Shown here piece after piece: positions 43,444 through 51,938 of a stretch of 64,000 nt of DNA. The notes under the pieces were generated by a model. That model had not been told where the DNA came from and ran no database searches. It saw only the letters and a list, made by a program, of their open reading frames with translations. The position numbers and the translations under genes are program-made. How positions within the stretch are numbered: the first letter of the stretch is position 1; each line of letters starts with the position of its first letter. This DNA is from Mycobacterium sp. GA-1841 (GTDB taxonomy: Bacteria > Actinomycetota > Actinomycetes > Mycobacteriales > Mycobacteriaceae): NCBI RefSeq assembly GCF_001954135.1, contig NZ_MBEQ01000009.1, positions 124,001 through 188,000 of the forward strand. Direction: 5' to 3'.

Positions 43444-44291
43444 GCGACAAGGCGAACCGCGTCATCGACTGTCTGGCCAACGTGCATTTCGGCGAGACCG
43501 AAAACCAGCCCACCTTCATGAAGAAGGTGCGCGACGATTACTTCAAGGGCCCGAAGTCGATGTACGACCCGATCGACTTGTCGGAGATGCTCGACGAGAT
43601 GGACTCTCACGGTGTGCGGAAGGCCATCTTGATGGACTCGCTGGCCAAGCCGTCGGTGACGGCGCGAAAGTTCGTCGAGGCGCACCCAGACCGTTTCGCG
43701 TTGGCGATTGGCGGGATGAACCTGTTGCGTCCGATACCGTCGTTACGTGAACTCTCGGCCGTCGTGTCCGACCTTCCGGTGGCTTATGCCGCTGTCGGAC
43801 CAAGCTTCTGGGCCGACGGACAATATCCACCGAGCGACGCGGTGTACTATCCGCTCTACACCAAATGCGCGGAGCTCGAATTGCCACTGTGTGTCAACAC
43901 GGGTCTTCCCGGTCCGCCGATTCCCGGTGAGGTGCAGAACCCGATCCATCTGGACCGGGTATGTGTGCGGTTCCCGGAGTTGAAGCTGTGCATGATCCAC
44001 GGTGCGGATCCGTGGTGGGACATCGCGATTCGGATGCTCATCAAGTATCAGAACCTACGGCTGATGACCTCGGCCTGGTCTCCCAAGCGGCTACCGGAGT
44101 CCCTGCTGCATTTCATGCGCACCCGCGGCAAGAACAAGATCATCTTCGCGTCCGACTTCCCGGTGCTGCGTATGCAACGCGTGGTGCCCGAGGCGCTGGC
44201 ACTGGATCTGCCCGAGGACGTTCTCGACAACTACCTGTACAACAACGCCGCCGAGTTCTTCTTCGGCCAGACCCACGAGACGGAGAGCTGA
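43440..44291 (+). CDS. Amidohydrolase family protein (short form)
   Basis: A 283-residue amidohydrolase_2 protein, shorter than its neighbours. The N-terminal metal motif is not obvious (IDCLANVHFGE has only one His). The barrel continues with LCVNTGLPG, CMIHGADPWWD and the Asp of IIFASDFPVLRM. Loss of one ligand could mean a changed metal site or a metal-free enzyme. The start overlaps the ligase by 4 nt and the stop shares one base with the acyl-CoA dehydrogenase start, so translation is coupled on both sides. Confidence 0.85.
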   Translation: MSDKANRVIDCLANVHFGETENQPTFMKKVRDDYFKGPKSMYDPIDLSEMLDEMDSHGVRKAILMDSLAKPSVTARKFVEAHPDRFALAIGGMNLLRPIPSLRELSAVVSDLPVAYAAVGPSFWADGQYPPSDAVYYPLYTKCAELELPLCVNTGLPGPPIPGEVQNPIHLDRVCVRFPELKLCMIHGADPWWDIAIRMLIKYQNLRLMTSAWSPKRLPESLLHFMRTRGKNKIIFASDFPVLRMQRVVPEALALDLPEDVLDNYLYNNAAEFFFGQTHETES

Positions 44292-45334
44292 TGGACCGCT
44301 ACGAACTACGCAGACTGGACTACAGCCTGTCCGAGGATCATGTCGACCTGCAGACCGCGTATCGGCAGTTCTTCAAAACGCATTCCGACATCGAGGCCGT
44401 GCGGGCCTCCGAGCCGTCCGGATTCGACAAGAGCTTGTGGGAACGGTTGTGCGCCATGGGCGCCACCACGATGGCGCTACCCGAAGCCGTCGGGGGTGAC
44501 GGCGCGACACTCGTCGACCTGACCCTGGTGGCCGAGGAGCTAGGACGCTCGCTGGCGCCGGTGCCGTGGATCGATCATGTGGTGACGGCGCGGTTGCTGG
44601 CCCGTCTGGGTGCGTGCGAGTCCGAGGAGATCGTGCAGGGCACACATATCGTCGGGTTCGATCCCCAGCAGGTCGCCCCGACCGGGCCGCGGCTGATCCC
44701 TACCGGGTCGATCGCCGACCACATCGTCCTGCGTGATGGCGATGACATCGTGAAGCTCGCGTTCTCCACGCGACCGGCCCGCGTCGACAACATCGGCAAG
44801 CTGCCGATGGCCTGGGTGGACCCGGCCGCCGCCGACACCCGCGTCGTGCTGGCCAGTGGTACCGAGGCCGCCGCGGAATACCAACGGGCCTTGGATGAAT
44901 GGCGTCTGCTGACGGCCTCGGCGCTGGTCGGGTTGGTCGAGGAGACCATGACCATCGCCGCCGAGTTCGCCAAGTCCCGCTACACCCTCGGGGTGCCGAT
45001 CGGGACGCTGCAAGGCATTTCCCATCCGCTCGCCAACATCGCGATCACGGTTCAGAGCGGCCGTGGGCTGTCACATCGGGCCGCATGGTTCCTCGACAAC
45101 GAGCCGGACGAGCGGCCCGAACTGGCTCCGTCGGCGTTCGTATTCATGGCGGAGGAGGCCGCCAAGGCTGCCACCATGGCGGTACACGTTCAAGGCGGCC
45201 TCGGGGTGTCCGCGGAAGCCGCGGCCACCGCCTATCTGGTGCGAGCTCGCGGTTGGGCCCTGGCCGGCGGGGATCCGGGCGCCACCGCAGTACACATCGC
45301 CCAGATCGTGGCAGCTCGTGAAAGCAAGGTCTGA
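44291..45334 (+). CDS. Acyl-CoA dehydrogenase, probable subunit of a heteromeric enzyme
   Basis: A 347-residue acyl-CoA-dehydrogenase-like protein, about 40-50 residues shorter than full-length members. The usual catalytic-base motif YEGTxEI is missing; the C terminus reads LAGGDPGATAVHIAQIV after VHVQGGLGVSAEA. It is followed 2 bp later by a second acyl-CoA dehydrogenase gene. Adjacent short/long pairs of this kind form alpha2beta2 heterotetramers in mycobacterial steroid catabolism (the FadE28-FadE29 type). The pairing here is inferred from adjacency and motif loss. The start at 44291 shares a base with the upstream stop. Confidence 0.88.
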   Translation: MDRYELRRLDYSLSEDHVDLQTAYRQFFKTHSDIEAVRASEPSGFDKSLWERLCAMGATTMALPEAVGGDGATLVDLTLVAEELGRSLAPVPWIDHVVTARLLARLGACESEEIVQGTHIVGFDPQQVAPTGPRLIPTGSIADHIVLRDGDDIVKLAFSTRPARVDNIGKLPMAWVDPAAADTRVVLASGTEAAAEYQRALDEWRLLTASALVGLVEETMTIAAEFAKSRYTLGVPIGTLQGISHPLANIAITVQSGRGLSHRAAWFLDNEPDERPELAPSAFVFMAEEAAKAATMAVHVQGGLGVSAEAAATAYLVRARGWALAGGDPGATAVHIAQIVAARESKV

Positions 45335-45336
45335 AC

Positions 45337-46518
45337 ATGGATTTCTCAACAGTTGAACTGTCCGCCGAAGATGACGCGTTCCGAACCGAGGTGCGCGAGT
45401 TCCTGGCCGGGGTGGTGACCGAGGACGTCATCCGGCGCGACCGCGAGACCGGCGACAACTTCGACGAGGGCGTCCATCTGGCTATGGGCGCTGCCGGATA
45501 TCTGGAGAAGGAATTCAAACCCGAGACCGAAGGTGGTTTCTCGCGCGTACGCCGACGGATCTGGCAACTGGAGAAGCGACGAGCCGAGGTGCCATGGGTG
45601 ACCGGAGGTACGACGATGATGGTGGCCCGCTCGGTGGCCAAGTTCGCCGCGCCCGAAATTCGAGACGAGGTGCTGCGCGGAGTATTCGATGGCACCGTGC
45701 GGATGTGCCTGGGCTACACCGAACCCGAGGGCGGTTCCGATGTTGCGACGTGTAAGACCCGCGCCGTGCGGGAAGCGGATGGGTCGAGCTGGATCATCAA
45801 TGGGTCCAAGATGTTCACCACCGGTGCCCACAACTGCCAGTACGTCTTTCTGATCACCAACACCGACCCTGAAGCGCCGAAACACAAGAGCCTCACCATG
45901 TTCCTGGTGCCGCTCGATCTGCCCGGCATCGAGATCCAGGGCATTCGTACTGTCGACGGCGACCGCACCAACATCGTCTACTACTCCGACGTGCGCGTCG
46001 ATGACAAGTACCGGCTCGGTGACGTCAACGGAGGCTGGACGGTGGTGCGGGAACCGCTCGACGCCGAGCACGGTGCCGTCGCCGCGGCCCACGACGGGCT
46101 CGCCGATGTCGCGATCATGATGCATCAGGCCGGGTTTATGGCCGAAGCGGCGGACAATGTCGCCGCACTGGTCGGCAGCAACGGCGCGATCGAAGACGGG
46201 TCGGTGGCATATCGGTTGGGCCGCAGTGTGGCCCGGCTGGAGGCATCCTTGTCGTCGCCCAGCATCTTCGGACGCGTGGCGCTGGCGCAGACCATGCGTG
46301 ACATCGCCCCGGACCTGATGGACATCGCAGGGTCGGTGGCCGCACTGCCGATCGGGGCCGACGGGGGAGCCGATGACCGCAGTGAGTACGTCTACCGGTT
46401 CGCGCCGCTGGTCGGCATCTACGGCGGCACGCTCGAGGTGTTCCGCAACATGATCGCCCAGCACGTGCTGGGCCTGGGTAAGCCGAACTATTCGGCGCCC
46501 AAGGCGAAAGCGTCCTAG
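45337..46518 (+). CDS. Acyl-CoA dehydrogenase, probable partner subunit of a heteromeric enzyme
   Basis: A 393-residue acyl-CoA dehydrogenase. The flavin loop is YTEPEGGSDVATC, and near the C terminus the base motif is altered to IYGGTLEVFRN, with Gly where Glu is common. In alpha2beta2 enzymes such as FadE28-FadE29, the Glu comes from a different helix, so this is consistent with a heteromeric enzyme with the preceding gene. The ATG at 45337 follows the previous stop by 2 bp. A 25-bp-arm hairpin lies just after the stop and probably ends the operon. Confidence 0.9.
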   Translation: MDFSTVELSAEDDAFRTEVREFLAGVVTEDVIRRDRETGDNFDEGVHLAMGAAGYLEKEFKPETEGGFSRVRRRIWQLEKRRAEVPWVTGGTTMMVARSVAKFAAPEIRDEVLRGVFDGTVRMCLGYTEPEGGSDVATCKTRAVREADGSSWIINGSKMFTTGAHNCQYVFLITNTDPEAPKHKSLTMFLVPLDLPGIEIQGIRTVDGDRTNIVYYSDVRVDDKYRLGDVNGGWTVVREPLDAEHGAVAAAHDGLADVAIMMHQAGFMAEAADNVAALVGSNGAIEDGSVAYRLGRSVARLEASLSSPSIFGRVALAQTMRDIAPDLMDIAGSVAALPIGADGGADDRSEYVYRFAPLVGIYGGTLEVFRNMIAQHVLGLGKPNYSAPKAKAS

Positions 46519-46521
46519 CGC

Positions 46522-46577
46522 GAGCAGACACAAACCTGCCCAATTTCCAAAGAAATTGGGCAGGTTTGCGTCTGCTC
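46522..46577. repeat. Dispersed hairpin element, copy 4 (longest arms)
   Basis: GAGCAGACACAAACCTGCCC plus AATTT (46522-46546) faces its complement (46553-46577), pairing at 24 of 25 positions around a 6-nt loop. It lies between two convergent genes; its right arm includes the stop codon of the MmpL gene (TGA, complement of 46576-46578). Confidence 0.9.
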
Positions 46578-48906
46578 AGCGGTGCGCCAGGTCTGACTGG
46601 TCGCCGGAGTCCGCCTCGGCCAGCTGCTTGTTCAGCTGGTCGCCCTCGATGTCGAGGTTGGGCAGGATGCGCTCCAGGCGCTTGGGCAGCCACCACGCCT
46701 TTTCCCCCAGCATCGACATCACGGCCGGCACGATGGCCATCCGCACCACGAAGGCGTCGATCAGCACACCGAAGGCCAGCGCGAAGCCGATCTGCTTGAT
46801 CATCGGATCACCGTTGAACACGAACCCGGCGAACACCGACATCATGATCACCGCGGCCGCCACGACAACGCGGCTGGCCTGGGTGAAGCCGTGGGTCACC
46901 GCGTCGTCGCCGCGGTGGCCGTGCACATGGGCCTCCTTCATCGAGGACACGAGGAACACCTGGTAGTCCATGGCGAGCCCGTAGAGCACACCGATCACGA
47001 TGATCGGTAGCAGGCTCAGGATCGGTCCCGTTGCGCTCAAGCCGAACAACTGCTGGACCCAACCCCATTGGAACAGCGCGGTGGTGGCACCGAAGGTAGC
47101 CAACACGCTGAGCAGGAATCCGACGGTGGCCTTGACGGGGACGGCGATCGACCGGAAAACCACCAGCAACACCAGTAGCGACAGACCGACGACCACGCCG
47201 ATGTAGAGCGGTATGGCCTCCGCGAGACGGTCGGTCGTGTCGACGCCCATCGCGGTGATCCCAGTGACACCCAGATCGACGTTGTGCAGCTCGGTCAGCG
47301 GACCGGCGTGCGCCCGGATGTCCCGCACCAGTTGGGCTGTGGCATCGTCGGTGGGCCCGGTGCTCGGCACGACCGAGAACAGGGCGAATTCCTCATTGTC
47401 ACTGACCTTTTGCAGGCTCACCGATTCGACGCCGGAGAGCCGACGCAGATCGGTGTTGGTGTCGACCAGGTCGGTGATCGTCAGCTTGCCGTGGCCGGCC
47501 GTCGGTTCGGCGACCACGACCAGCGGTCCGTTGTACCCCTCGCCGTAGTGGGTGGCGACCAAGTCGTAACTCTCGCGCTGCGGCGTGCCCTGGTTGTAGC
47601 TGGCACCGGCCGGTAGACCCATCGACATGTTGAGGGCCGGCAGCGCCAGCAGTGCAGCGATCACTACACCGCCGATGGCGACGGGCACCCGGTGGCGCAG
47701 CACCGCGCCGACCCAGGCCGTGGCGAAGCGATGGCTCGCCCCGTTGTCAGCGGCGTGTGCGTGCCGCGTCTTGTCCGAGCAGATGCGTTCACCCACGAGT
47801 CCGAGCAGTGCCGGCAGCAGCGTCAGAGCGGCGATCACCGCAACGACCACCGTCGCGGCGGCAGCCAACGCCATCGGCGTCAGCAAGGAGATGCCGACGA
47901 CAGTCAGGGCGACGAGCGCGATGACCACGGTGGTGCCGGCGAAAATCACTGCGCTGCCGGCGGTTCCGAGCGCCCGTCCGGTGGCCTCGGCGGCGCTGAG
48001 CCCCTGATCGACGATCAGCCGGCGCTGGCGGTTGACGATGAACATCGCGTAGTCGATGCCGACGGCCAGTCCCAGCATCAACGCCAGCACCGCGGTCATC
48101 GATTGCATGTTGACCAGGTGCGAGAGCAGGAAGGTGCCGCCGACGCCGACTGCGACAGAACTCAGTGCGGTGGCCAGGGGCAGGCCCGCGGCCACGAGCG
48201 AGCCCAACGTCACGATCAGGACCAGCGCGGCAACTGCCAAGCCGACGACCTCGCCGACGCCGACGATCTCGGGCATCTCGACCATGCTTGCCGACGGCAG
48301 CACCTCGATCCCGGTGGCGGCGACCGCGTCGCGCGCGGCGTCCACCGTGTGTTCGACGGTGCCCGACGGCAGTTCGGCGGTCTGCTTGTCGAACTGGAAC
48401 TGATACAGCGCAGCGGCACCGTCGGCAGAAACGAGCACACCGGGCACGGGCTGACCATTGCTCAGCAACGGCCGTGCACCGCCGTCCCCAGCTGTCGGAA
48501 CCGACGAGCGCGCGATGGCCGCTGAGGCGGTCAGCGTCGGGCTGGCCGGTCCCTTGGCCAGCTCAGCCTGGGCGGCCGCGGACGGATCGAGCACGTGGTC
48601 GGCGTGCGATACGGACTCGACGGCGCGCAGCACGGCGGCAAGATTGTCGCCGGCATCGATGCGCTGACCAGCTGGGGCGGCAAAAGCGATCATGCCCTGC
48701 CCGCCCGAGGACTCGGGCATGCGCTGTGCCAGATCGTCGATGACCTGCTGCGCCGGGGTCCCGTCGATGCGCATCTCGTTGGAGATCTTCGGAGGGTTCG
48801 TCACGAGCAGTCCGGCCACCACGGCGATCAGCGCAAGCCAACCGCCGATCACGAGCCATGGACGACTGAACGCGAAGCGTCCCAGCCGGTACAGATAGGT
48901 GGACAT
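46576..48906 (-). CDS. MMPL family RND transporter
   Basis: A 776-residue RND transporter of the mycobacterial MMPL type, located in the inner membrane. One transmembrane helix lies at the N terminus (LVIGGWLALIAVVAGLLV), then a large extracytoplasmic domain, a bundle of five helices starting near VVGLAVAALVLIVTLGSL, and the same pattern repeated in the second half (VAIGGVVIAALLALPAL, then a loop, then helices from YIGVVVGLSLLVLLVVF). The GxxxDY motif reads LAVGIDYAMFIVNR and LAMDYQVFLVSSM. These Asp-Tyr pairs relay protons. It could export a lipid or drug. It is divergent from a TetR gene across a palindrome. Confidence 0.93.
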   Translation of the reverse strand: MSTYLYRLGRFAFSRPWLVIGGWLALIAVVAGLLVTNPPKISNEMRIDGTPAQQVIDDLAQRMPESSGGQGMIAFAAPAGQRIDAGDNLAAVLRAVESVSHADHVLDPSAAAQAELAKGPASPTLTASAAIARSSVPTAGDGGARPLLSNGQPVPGVLVSADGAAALYQFQFDKQTAELPSGTVEHTVDAARDAVAATGIEVLPSASMVEMPEIVGVGEVVGLAVAALVLIVTLGSLVAAGLPLATALSSVAVGVGGTFLLSHLVNMQSMTAVLALMLGLAVGIDYAMFIVNRQRRLIVDQGLSAAEATGRALGTAGSAVIFAGTTVVIALVALTVVGISLLTPMALAAAATVVVAVIAALTLLPALLGLVGERICSDKTRHAHAADNGASHRFATAWVGAVLRHRVPVAIGGVVIAALLALPALNMSMGLPAGASYNQGTPQRESYDLVATHYGEGYNGPLVVVAEPTAGHGKLTITDLVDTNTDLRRLSGVESVSLQKVSDNEEFALFSVVPSTGPTDDATAQLVRDIRAHAGPLTELHNVDLGVTGITAMGVDTTDRLAEAIPLYIGVVVGLSLLVLLVVFRSIAVPVKATVGFLLSVLATFGATTALFQWGWVQQLFGLSATGPILSLLPIIVIGVLYGLAMDYQVFLVSSMKEAHVHGHRGDDAVTHGFTQASRVVVAAAVIMMSVFAGFVFNGDPMIKQIGFALAFGVLIDAFVVRMAIVPAVMSMLGEKAWWLPKRLERILPNLDIEGDQLNKQLAEADSGDQSDLAHR

Positions 48907-48921
48907 ATAAGTGAGAGTAAG

Positions 48922-48936
48922 CTCCCAATATGGGAG
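48922..48936. promoter_or_regulatory. CTCCCA-ATA-TGGGAG palindrome, candidate TetR operator
   Basis: The arms are perfect 6-bp complements, in the 100-bp region between the MmpL start (48906) and the TetR start (49008). A local TetR regulator acting on both genes is the simplest reading. Confidence 0.65.
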
Positions 48937-49007
48937 TCAGCTATCGTTTGTTGCGAACCCCATTGTCGGTGCACAGACATGACCTGCGCCACGTACTCGG
49001 AACGGAT

Positions 49008-49607
49008 ATGCCTGCCACAACCAGCCGGCGTCGCACGGACGCCTACGCCAACGAGAACCGCATCATCGCGGCGGCCCGTGAAGTGTTCGCCCAAGAAGGC
49101 ACCACCGCGACGCTGACCCAGGTGGCCGCCCGGGCCGGCGTCGGCAATGCGACGTTGTACCGGCATTTCCCGAACCGGCAGGCCCTCGCGGCCGCGGTCT
49201 ATGAGGACGCGTTCACCACCGACGTCGAACCGGTGATCCTGGCTCTGATCGAGAGCGACGCGCCGCGTGAGGCGTTCATCGACGTGATCGAGCGGTTGGC
49301 CGAACTCATGTACCTTCAGCGGCCACTGCAGCCCTCGCTGGATCACCTCACCGAACTCACCGCCAGGCTGTTCAGCCGGAAACGTGAATTACTGGAGGCG
49401 CTGGTGACGCAGGGACAGGCCGCCGGCGATCTGCGGGCTGATCTCACGGTCGACGACGTACCCACCTTCGTCGCGATGGTGACGGCCGCCTCCGTGGCGC
49501 TCGATCATCCACCGGCGTTGCGTCGCCGGTATCTGAGCTTGATGCTCGATGCCCTCAATCCGCAGGACGCCCAGCCGCTTCCGCCGTTACCGGACCGGTC
49601 GGTCTAG
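49008..49607 (+). CDS. TetR family transcriptional regulator
   Basis: A 199-residue TetR regulator. The DNA-binding domain is AREVFAQEGTTATLTQVAARAG with VGNATLYRHFPNRQALAAAV. The ATG at 49008 is preferred over 48930, because the longer reading begins inside the palindrome and adds 26 residues without TetR character. It presumably represses the divergent MMPL transporter and itself. It converges with the secreted-protein gene, the two stop codons overlapping (CTA/TAG). Confidence 0.91.
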   Translation: MPATTSRRRTDAYANENRIIAAAREVFAQEGTTATLTQVAARAGVGNATLYRHFPNRQALAAAVYEDAFTTDVEPVILALIESDAPREAFIDVIERLAELMYLQRPLQPSLDHLTELTARLFSRKRELLEALVTQGQAAGDLRADLTVDDVPTFVAMVTAASVALDHPPALRRRYLSLMLDALNPQDAQPLPPLPDRSV

Positions 49608-50020
49608 CCGGTCGGCGCCAGGCTCGGTTGCACAGGTACCGGCGCAGGTGGTGGGGCCGGCGGCGCTACCTGCAGGTCGCCGCGGGGCACAAGCCCCGGT
49701 GGTAGCCGTCCTGCACCGCCGGCTTCGGCCGGTGGGGCCTCGCATTTCTGCTGGCCTTCGTTCCACACCCCGCCGCTGTGCCGACAGCAACCTTTCGTAT
49801 CGTCGATCTTTTCCTGCAGAGATTCATTGAGACCGTCATTGAGGATGTCCGTGCAGGAGTCGAAATCCTCGATGTCCCAGACGCCCGGTTCGGCGTGCGA
49901 AATACCGGTCGGCGCCACGATGGCGAACATCGTCGCAGTGGCGAAAACCATTGCGGAGGATGCTATTCGCCTCGCGAGAGTTCTTGTCTGGCTTGATGTG
50001 ATCATTGTCGTGTTCGGCAT
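49604..50020 (-). CDS. Small secreted protein with four cysteines and a Pro-rich tail
   Basis: A 138-residue unrecognised protein. A Sec-type signal peptide spans residues 1-43 (basic RTLARR, hydrophobic MVFATATMFAIVAP, cleavage after SHA). The mature part has four Cys (56, 78, 79 and 93) in a 40-residue segment with GCCRHSGGVWNEG, which could form two disulfides, then about 40 residues rich in Pro and Ala (PAPPPAPVPVQP). ATG at 50020 is chosen because it starts the signal peptide; upstream in-frame starts add an unlikely segment. The Pro-rich tail suggests cell-wall association. It stands alone between a TetR gene and an amidohydrolase. Confidence 0.78.
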   Translation of the reverse strand: MPNTTMITSSQTRTLARRIASSAMVFATATMFAIVAPTGISHAEPGVWDIEDFDSCTDILNDGLNESLQEKIDDTKGCCRHSGGVWNEGQQKCEAPPAEAGGAGRLPPGLVPRGDLQVAPPAPPPAPVPVQPSLAPTG

Positions 50021-50187
50021 CGCCGCACCCCCATCGGCCGGGCGTCCGTGGCCCGATGCGCCTCGGGCGCATGTGAGTCCCCTGTATTGAATACAAAGAG
50101 TGTGCGCTCGGGTCATGGCAGGAACAACCTCGGCGATGCCGGGACCTTGCCGGGGCAAGATCCCGGCAAACGTGCTCAGCTGAACCG

Positions 50188-51186
50188 TCAGATGCCCAAC
50201 AGTGTTTCGACGTTGTTGTGTGCGATGGCGTGGATCTCTTGATCGGATAGTCCGGAGCCGGTGAGGAATTCGCCGACGTTGTCGCGCTTGACGTAGGGGT
50301 AGTCCTCGGAGTAGATGATCCGCTCAGCTCCGAGCTCGGCCACCACGTGGTTGAGCTGATGTTGATTGAACATTCCCGACGGGGTGACCCAGATTTGTTC
50401 TCGGTAGTAGTCGCTGACGTTGCGGTCGGGGTCGGGCCGCACCAATGCGAATGTTTCGTCGAGACGCTCGAGCCAGAAGCCCATCACCTCACCCCAGTGG
50501 CCGCTCAGCAGTTTCAGACCCGGATGGCGGTCCAGGGCGCCGGACAGAATCAGCCGGATGACGTGAATACCGGCCTCCGCGTGCCACCCGAATGCGGGTC
50601 CGGAGAACATCACTCCGATGGCAGCGGACCAGTCGCCGAAGTAGTAGGGCCGGGCGACCTGCCGGTGAGGTAGGCCGGGATGGACATAGATCGGCAGGTC
50701 CACCGCTTCGGCCGCGGCGAGTATCGGATCGAAACGGGCATCGTCGAGGAAGAGTCCGTCGAATGTTCCGGCGATCAACGCGCCGACGAATCCGAGATCG
50801 CCGACGCAGCGACGCAGTTCCTCGGCTGCGGCGTCGGGGTCGTGAAGCGGCAGAGTCGCGAAGCCGCGGAATCGATCAGGATGCTCGGAAATCTGTTGAG
50901 CCAGATCATTGTTCACCTGACGACACAATTCGACCGATTCCGGTGCGGCCAATGTACTAGGGCTGCCGTTGCCGTGCGAGACCACTTGGACATCGATGCC
51001 GACCGCGTCCATATGCGCCAAGCGAGTGCCCCCGAGTCGAGTTGCCGCGTCGCGGTCGTCGTTGAAAACCGAACCGAACTCGGCGAGTTCCTCGATCGGC
51101 AGCCCGCTGGGTGGGCCGCCGAGTTCGAGGACGCGCCGGCTCACCTCAGGGTGCTCGAAGTGTTCTTCGACGGTGATAATGCGCAT
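50188..51186 (-). CDS. Amidohydrolase family protein, gamma-resorcylate-decarboxylase-like
   Basis: A 332-residue amidohydrolase_2 protein. The N terminus reads IITVEEHFEHPEV, the Glu-x-His version of the metal motif found in gamma-resorcylate and 2,3-dihydroxybenzoate decarboxylases, and the Asp in YSEDYPYVKRDN is the usual catalytic Asp. Family enzymes non-oxidatively decarboxylate hydroxybenzoates; specificity cannot be judged. The ATG at 51186 has GAAGGAGCTGACCAG upstream. It follows the TetR gene by 4 bp, so the TetR and amidohydrolase are cotranscribed, divergent from the CocE-type hydrolase. Confidence 0.88.
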   Translation of the reverse strand: MRIITVEEHFEHPEVSRRVLELGGPPSGLPIEELAEFGSVFNDDRDAATRLGGTRLAHMDAVGIDVQVVSHGNGSPSTLAAPESVELCRQVNNDLAQQISEHPDRFRGFATLPLHDPDAAAEELRRCVGDLGFVGALIAGTFDGLFLDDARFDPILAAAEAVDLPIYVHPGLPHRQVARPYYFGDWSAAIGVMFSGPAFGWHAEAGIHVIRLILSGALDRHPGLKLLSGHWGEVMGFWLERLDETFALVRPDPDRNVSDYYREQIWVTPSGMFNQHQLNHVVAELGAERIIYSEDYPYVKRDNVGEFLTGSGLSDQEIHAIAHNNVETLLGI

Positions 51187-51190
51187 CTGG

Positions 51191-51826
51191 TCAGCTCCTT
51201 CGGTCGTTGTGGACGCCTGCTGGTGCCAAGACGCTCTGGATTGCCGGTGCGACGAGCGCAATCAGCGTCTCGACGTCGGCCTCGACGAGGGCGGGAACAC
51301 CGACGATGCGACGCCCCACCACGAGCCCTACGAGCATCGACGATGCAAGTCCGGCACGGAGCACCGCGTCGGCGTCGATCGGGTGCGGCCCGACGGCAAC
51401 GAGCAGTCGTGCCTGGATGAACTCGCGCAACTGGATGTTCGCCTGCTCGTTGACGACGGCGCCGCGAAGCATCGCCATCAGTGGTTGAGAGTCCTGCGCG
51501 GCACCTTCCCACACGTTGAGAAAGGCGCGGACCACGCGCTCGCCCAGGTGCGCGTCAGGCCCGTCGAATGCGTGGGTCAATTGCGCCAAAGTGTCTGGAG
51601 AAACGGACATCACGGCGGCAAACAGCTCATCTTTGGACCGGAAAAATTGCATCACCAGCGCGGCGTCGACCCCGGCGTCGGCCGCCACCTGCCTGATGGT
51701 GGTCGCGGCGTAGCCGTCGGCGGCAAAGCGGGCCCGCGCCACCTCGAGGATGGTTTGTCGGCTCGTGCTGACGCCCGGTCGGCGTCCGCGCCGTCGTTCC
51801 CGCGCTGCTTCAGCTTTTGCGGCCAT
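51191..51826 (-). CDS. TetR family transcriptional regulator
   Basis: A 211-residue TetR regulator. The helix-turn-helix spans ARFAADGYAATTIRQVAADAG with VDAALVMQFFRSKDELF. The ATG at 51826 is preferred; the frame open to 52117 runs through the divergent promoter and the start of the CocE gene. A perfect ATCAAC-CGAT-GTTGAT palindrome lies 32 bp upstream. It probably represses both its own operon (with the decarboxylase-like gene) and the divergent hydrolase. Confidence 0.9.
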   Translation of the reverse strand: MAAKAEAARERRRGRRPGVSTSRQTILEVARARFAADGYAATTIRQVAADAGVDAALVMQFFRSKDELFAAVMSVSPDTLAQLTHAFDGPDAHLGERVVRAFLNVWEGAAQDSQPLMAMLRGAVVNEQANIQLREFIQARLLVAVGPHPIDADAVLRAGLASSMLVGLVVGRRIVGVPALVEADVETLIALVAPAIQSVLAPAGVHNDRRS

Positions 51827-51857
51827 GCTCCGAACGTACGCCTGCTTCGGGTCATAT

Positions 51858-51873
51858 ATCAACCGATGTTGAT
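51858..51873. promoter_or_regulatory. ATCAAC-CGAT-GTTGAT palindrome, candidate TetR operator
   Basis: The 6-bp arms are perfectly complementary. It lies in the 112-bp region between the TetR start (51826) and the divergent CocE/NonD start (51939). Confidence 0.65.
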
Positions 51874-51938
51874 TTAAAGAGTTGTGAGGCCTACGCTCGC
51901 CAGTGTCAAAAGGAGTAGCGCTCTGAAAGGGGGTCGCC

